From: CAZAFN01 sp964484795
Lineage (GTDB): Bacteria > Pseudomonadota > Alphaproteobacteria > Methylaequorales > Methylaequoraceae
DNA length: 7,121 nt
NCBI GenBank assembly: GCA_964484795.1
Contig: CAZAFN010000040.1
Span: forward strand, 1 to 7,121
Direction of reading: 5' to 3'
This document shows, in pieces, positions 5,548 to 7,121 of the stretch. The translations under genes and the position numbers were made by a program. Within the stretch, counting starts at the first letter, position 1. Each line of letters starts with the position of its first letter. The notes under the pieces are model-generated. The model saw only the letters and a program-made list of their open reading frames with translations, made no database searches and was not told where the DNA came from.

Positions 5548-6698
5548 ACACTAAAATTATTCATTTTGGCAGTGATCCAAATATTCATTTTGGGTCCTTG
5601 AATGATCCTATTTATAGAAATTCAACTTTAATTTTTCAAAATTATGAATCACTGATAAAAGCTAAAAAAAATAAGTTTTCCACACCCTATTATGGAAGAA
5701 TTGGAACTTATACTACTCGAAGATTTGAAAAACTTATGAGCAATCTCTATGAAACTGACTTTTCGATAGTTACTAGTTCAGGTTTATCAGCAATAACCAT
5801 TACCCTACTTGCTTTTCTAAAACAAAATGATGAATTAATTATTACTGAAAATTGTTATGAACCAGTTTATAATTTTGCTACTGATGAATTAAAAAAATTT
5901 GGAATTTCTGCAAAATTCTTCAAAACTAATAATTCAGAAAAATTAAAGAATCTCATTAATCACAATACCAAAATTTTGTATATTGAGTCTCCCGGATCAT
6001 TAAACTATGAGGTCGAAGATTTAACAAAAATAGTTAAAATGGCAAAAAAAAAAAAGGTTTTAACTATAATGGACAATACATGGTCAACATTTGTGGGATG
6101 CAATCCTTTAAAATTTGGAGTTGATATTGTTATTGAATCAGCAACTAAGTATATTTCAGGACATTCAGATAATTTTTGTGGAGTAATTGCATGTTCAAAA
6201 GAACACTACCCGAAAATAAAACAAACAGCTGTGCGTTTAGGTGATTTTGTTTCACCAGAAAGTTGCTTTCATGCATCAAAGGGTTTAAAAACTTTAAATA
6301 CTAGACTTGAAAAACATTTTGAAAACGCAAAAAAAGTTTTTAATTACTTAAAAAATGAGAAAATAATTTCAGAAATTATTTTTTTACCTGACAAATCAAA
6401 CAAATATCACAAACTTTGGAAAAAATATCATTCAACTGGAAATGGTTTAATAACTTTTAGTATAAAAAAAAGTGGTAGTATAAAAAACTTTCTTAATTAT
6501 CTTAGACTATTTAAAATTGGCTTTAGTTGGGGTGGGTATGAAAGTTTAATAATACCTTTAAATAACTTAAAACCTTTAAAAAATCCCTCGAAATCTAACA
6601 ATTATTGGTTTAGAATACACGTTGGTTTAGAATCAATTGATGATCTAATTAATGATTTAGCTTATGCAATAAAAAAATATGAAAACAAAAAAAAATAA
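5532..6698 (+). CDS. metC: Cystathionine beta-lyase-type PLP enzyme (Cys/Met metabolism family)
   Basis: This is a fold type I PLP enzyme of 388 residues that most likely cleaves cystathionine to homocysteine, pyruvate and ammonia in the cytoplasm. YYGRIG (53-58) supplies the Tyr and Arg that grip PLP phosphate from the neighbouring subunit. TSSGLSA (81-87) is the phosphate loop and Tyr109 stacks on the cofactor. Asp181 in MDNTW pairs with the pyridine nitrogen. Lys206 in SATKYISGH is the Schiff-base lysine. FSWGGYESL (331-339) and WFRIHVGLE (359-367, with carboxylate-binding Arg361) are typical of MetC rather than MetB or cystathionine gamma-lyase, as far as can be judged by eye. The start overlaps sseA by 16 bases and the end overlaps the complex I gene by 20 bases, so expression is probably translationally coupled. 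A run of 12 A (6044-6055) encodes a lysine stretch near residues 172-175. Confidence 0.92.
   Translation: MGKKINTKIIHFGSDPNIHFGSLNDPIYRNSTLIFQNYESLIKAKKNKFSTPYYGRIGTYTTRRFEKLMSNLYETDFSIVTSSGLSAITITLLAFLKQNDELIITENCYEPVYNFATDELKKFGISAKFFKTNNSEKLKNLINHNTKILYIESPGSLNYEVEDLTKIVKMAKKKKVLTIMDNTWSTFVGCNPLKFGVDIVIESATKYISGHSDNFCGVIACSKEHYPKIKQTAVRLGDFVSPESCFHASKGLKTLNTRLEKHFENAKKVFNYLKNEKIISEIIFLPDKSNKYHKLWKKYHSTGNGLITFSIKKSGSIKNFLNYLRLFKIGFSWGGYESLIIPLNNLKPLKNPSKSNNYWFRIHVGLESIDDLINDLAYAIKKYENKKK
5538..5544 (+). other. In-frame A_AAA_AAA slippery heptamer before the sseA stop codon
   Basis: In the sulfurtransferase frame the codons read TGG GGA AAA AAA TAA, so the seven A form the classical -1 slippery pattern A_AAA_AAA directly before the stop. 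A -1 slip here enters the frame of the downstream lyase, whose ATG is at 5532, and would yield a fused SseA-MetC polypeptide. The heptamer and the frame relation are seen directly; use as a frameshift site is speculation, and A7 runs are common in this DNA. Confidence 0.3.
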
Positions 6699-6981
6699 AT
6701 TTCTAATTTTCAAACCATCCAAGTCAGCAATGCAATCTGGATTATCAAACACAAAACGTTGGTGTCTTAAAAATAATGAAATTGATAAAACTTATATGTC
6801 TAGCAGATTTTGTTGGACTGGAAGTTCCAACCCTGAAAGACAAATAAAAATATTTTTTGATAATTTAGACAATGCAATAAAATTTGCTGAAAAAAATAAT
6901 TATGACTATGACATAGTTAAGCCTAATAAAAGAAAAATAGTAAAAAAATCTTATGCAGAAAATTTTTTTAAAAGAAAATAG
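6679..6981 (+). CDS. Complex I accessory subunit, NDUFS4 family (ETC complex I subunit conserved region)
   Basis: This small soluble protein of 100 residues matches the NDUFS4/18-kDa accessory subunit of NADH:ubiquinone oxidoreductase, present in alphaproteobacteria and mitochondria, where it stabilises the NADH-oxidising arm on the matrix/cytoplasmic side. The matching features are FKPSKSAMQSG (11-21) with TKRW (25-28), WTGSSNPERQIKIFF (46-60), AIKFAEKNNYDYDI (66-79) and the C-terminal SYAENF (91-96). It is about the length of bacterial homologues and lacks the mitochondrial presequence. The ATG at 6679 overlaps metC by 20 bases, and the KPSKSAMQ block begins only 12 residues in, so this start fits. 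It is separate from any nuo cluster, which is normal for this supernumerary subunit. No terminator follows; the next ORF begins eight bases on. Confidence 0.88.
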   Translation: MKTKKNKFLIFKPSKSAMQSGLSNTKRWCLKNNEIDKTYMSSRFCWTGSSNPERQIKIFFDNLDNAIKFAEKNNYDYDIVKPNKRKIVKKSYAENFFKRK

Positions 6982-6989
6982 TATTAAAT

Positions 6990-7121
6990 ATGGCTAAAAA
7001 AAAAAAATCCTATTGCCCACCTTGGTTAATTAAAATAATCTCATGTATTGTTGCATATGATTATATAGTCAGAGATGTTGGAGTATTCATATCGGTAAAA
7101 AAATTTTTAAATTTTCTTTTA
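6990..7121 (+). CDS. Unrecognised small protein, 3' end outside the window
   Basis: An ATG at 6990, eight bases after the complex I gene stop, opens a frame of 44 codons that is still open at the window edge. The start reads MAKKKKSYCPPWLIKIIS, followed by a moderately hydrophobic stretch (ISCIVAYDYIVRDVGVFIS, about residues 17-35) that could be a membrane helix or an amphipathic segment. A run of 12 A (6996-7007) encodes the four lysines. I do not recognise the family. Support for coding comes from tight spacing to the preceding gene, the same strand, and absence of stops over 132 bases of very AT-rich sequence. It may be the last operon member or the start of an independent gene. Confidence 0.55.
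   Translation, partial: MAKKKKSYCPPWLIKIISCIVAYDYIVRDVGVFISVKKFLNFLL

Noticed and set aside
6679..6698. The A9 run in the metC/NDUFS4 overlap as a second -1 frameshift site producing a fusion
   Set aside because: The complex I gene is in the +1 (not -1) frame relative to metC, so a -1 slip would not reach it. A simple overlap for translational coupling is sufficient.

Overview
This is an AT-rich window that looks like a marine alphaproteobacterium, most likely SAR11 (Pelagibacterales). Four things point that way: very low G+C with long A-tracts inside genes; almost no intergenic space and heavy lysine/isoleucine/asparagine use; a CCA-encoding tRNA-Asn; and a homologue of the complex I accessory subunit NDUFS4, a protein shared by alphaproteobacteria and mitochondria. 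The lineage is an inference from these traits, not from a search.

Left block (1-3506). The window opens inside a tRNA-Asn(GTT). Six bases after its CCA end, a nucleotide-sugar epimerase/dehydratase (SDR family) begins, followed four bases later by a family 2 glycosyltransferase. The pair resembles a piece of surface-glycan machinery. Facing them, with only two bases between stop codons, is a two-gene ABC-2 exporter operon on the minus strand (ATPase then permease, overlapping by one base). A surface-carbohydrate block abutting a tRNA suggests the edge of a variable region, but no integrase or att repeat is visible.

Divergent spacer (3507-3721). These 215 bases hold no gene. They contain a plausible minus-strand promoter for the ABC operon, a 15-bp inverted repeat and two copies of an 8-bp direct repeat ahead of the right-hand operon.

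Right block (3722-7121). A tightly packed plus-strand operon encodes a cysteine synthase/CBS-family PLP enzyme, 3-mercaptopyruvate sulfurtransferase, a cystathionine beta-lyase-type enzyme, an NDUFS4-type complex I subunit and the start of an unrecognised lysine-led small protein that runs off the window. Successive genes overlap by 4, 16 and 20 bases, then leave an 8-base gap. The first three enzymes make a compact sulfur-amino-acid module: cysteine formation, handling of sulfane sulfur from mercaptopyruvate, and C-S lyase cleavage of cystathionine. They correspond in family to the CBS, 3-MST and CSE/CBL enzymes known as H2S producers. Co-transcription with a respiratory complex I subunit is the most interesting context.

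No CRISPR array, insertion sequence, complete rRNA or obvious toxin/defence gene was seen. I did not find a clearly new system. The best leads are the sulfur/complex I operon, the in-frame A_AAA_AAA slippery heptamer just before the sulfurtransferase stop codon, the tRNA-abutting glycan genes, and the unidentified last ORF.
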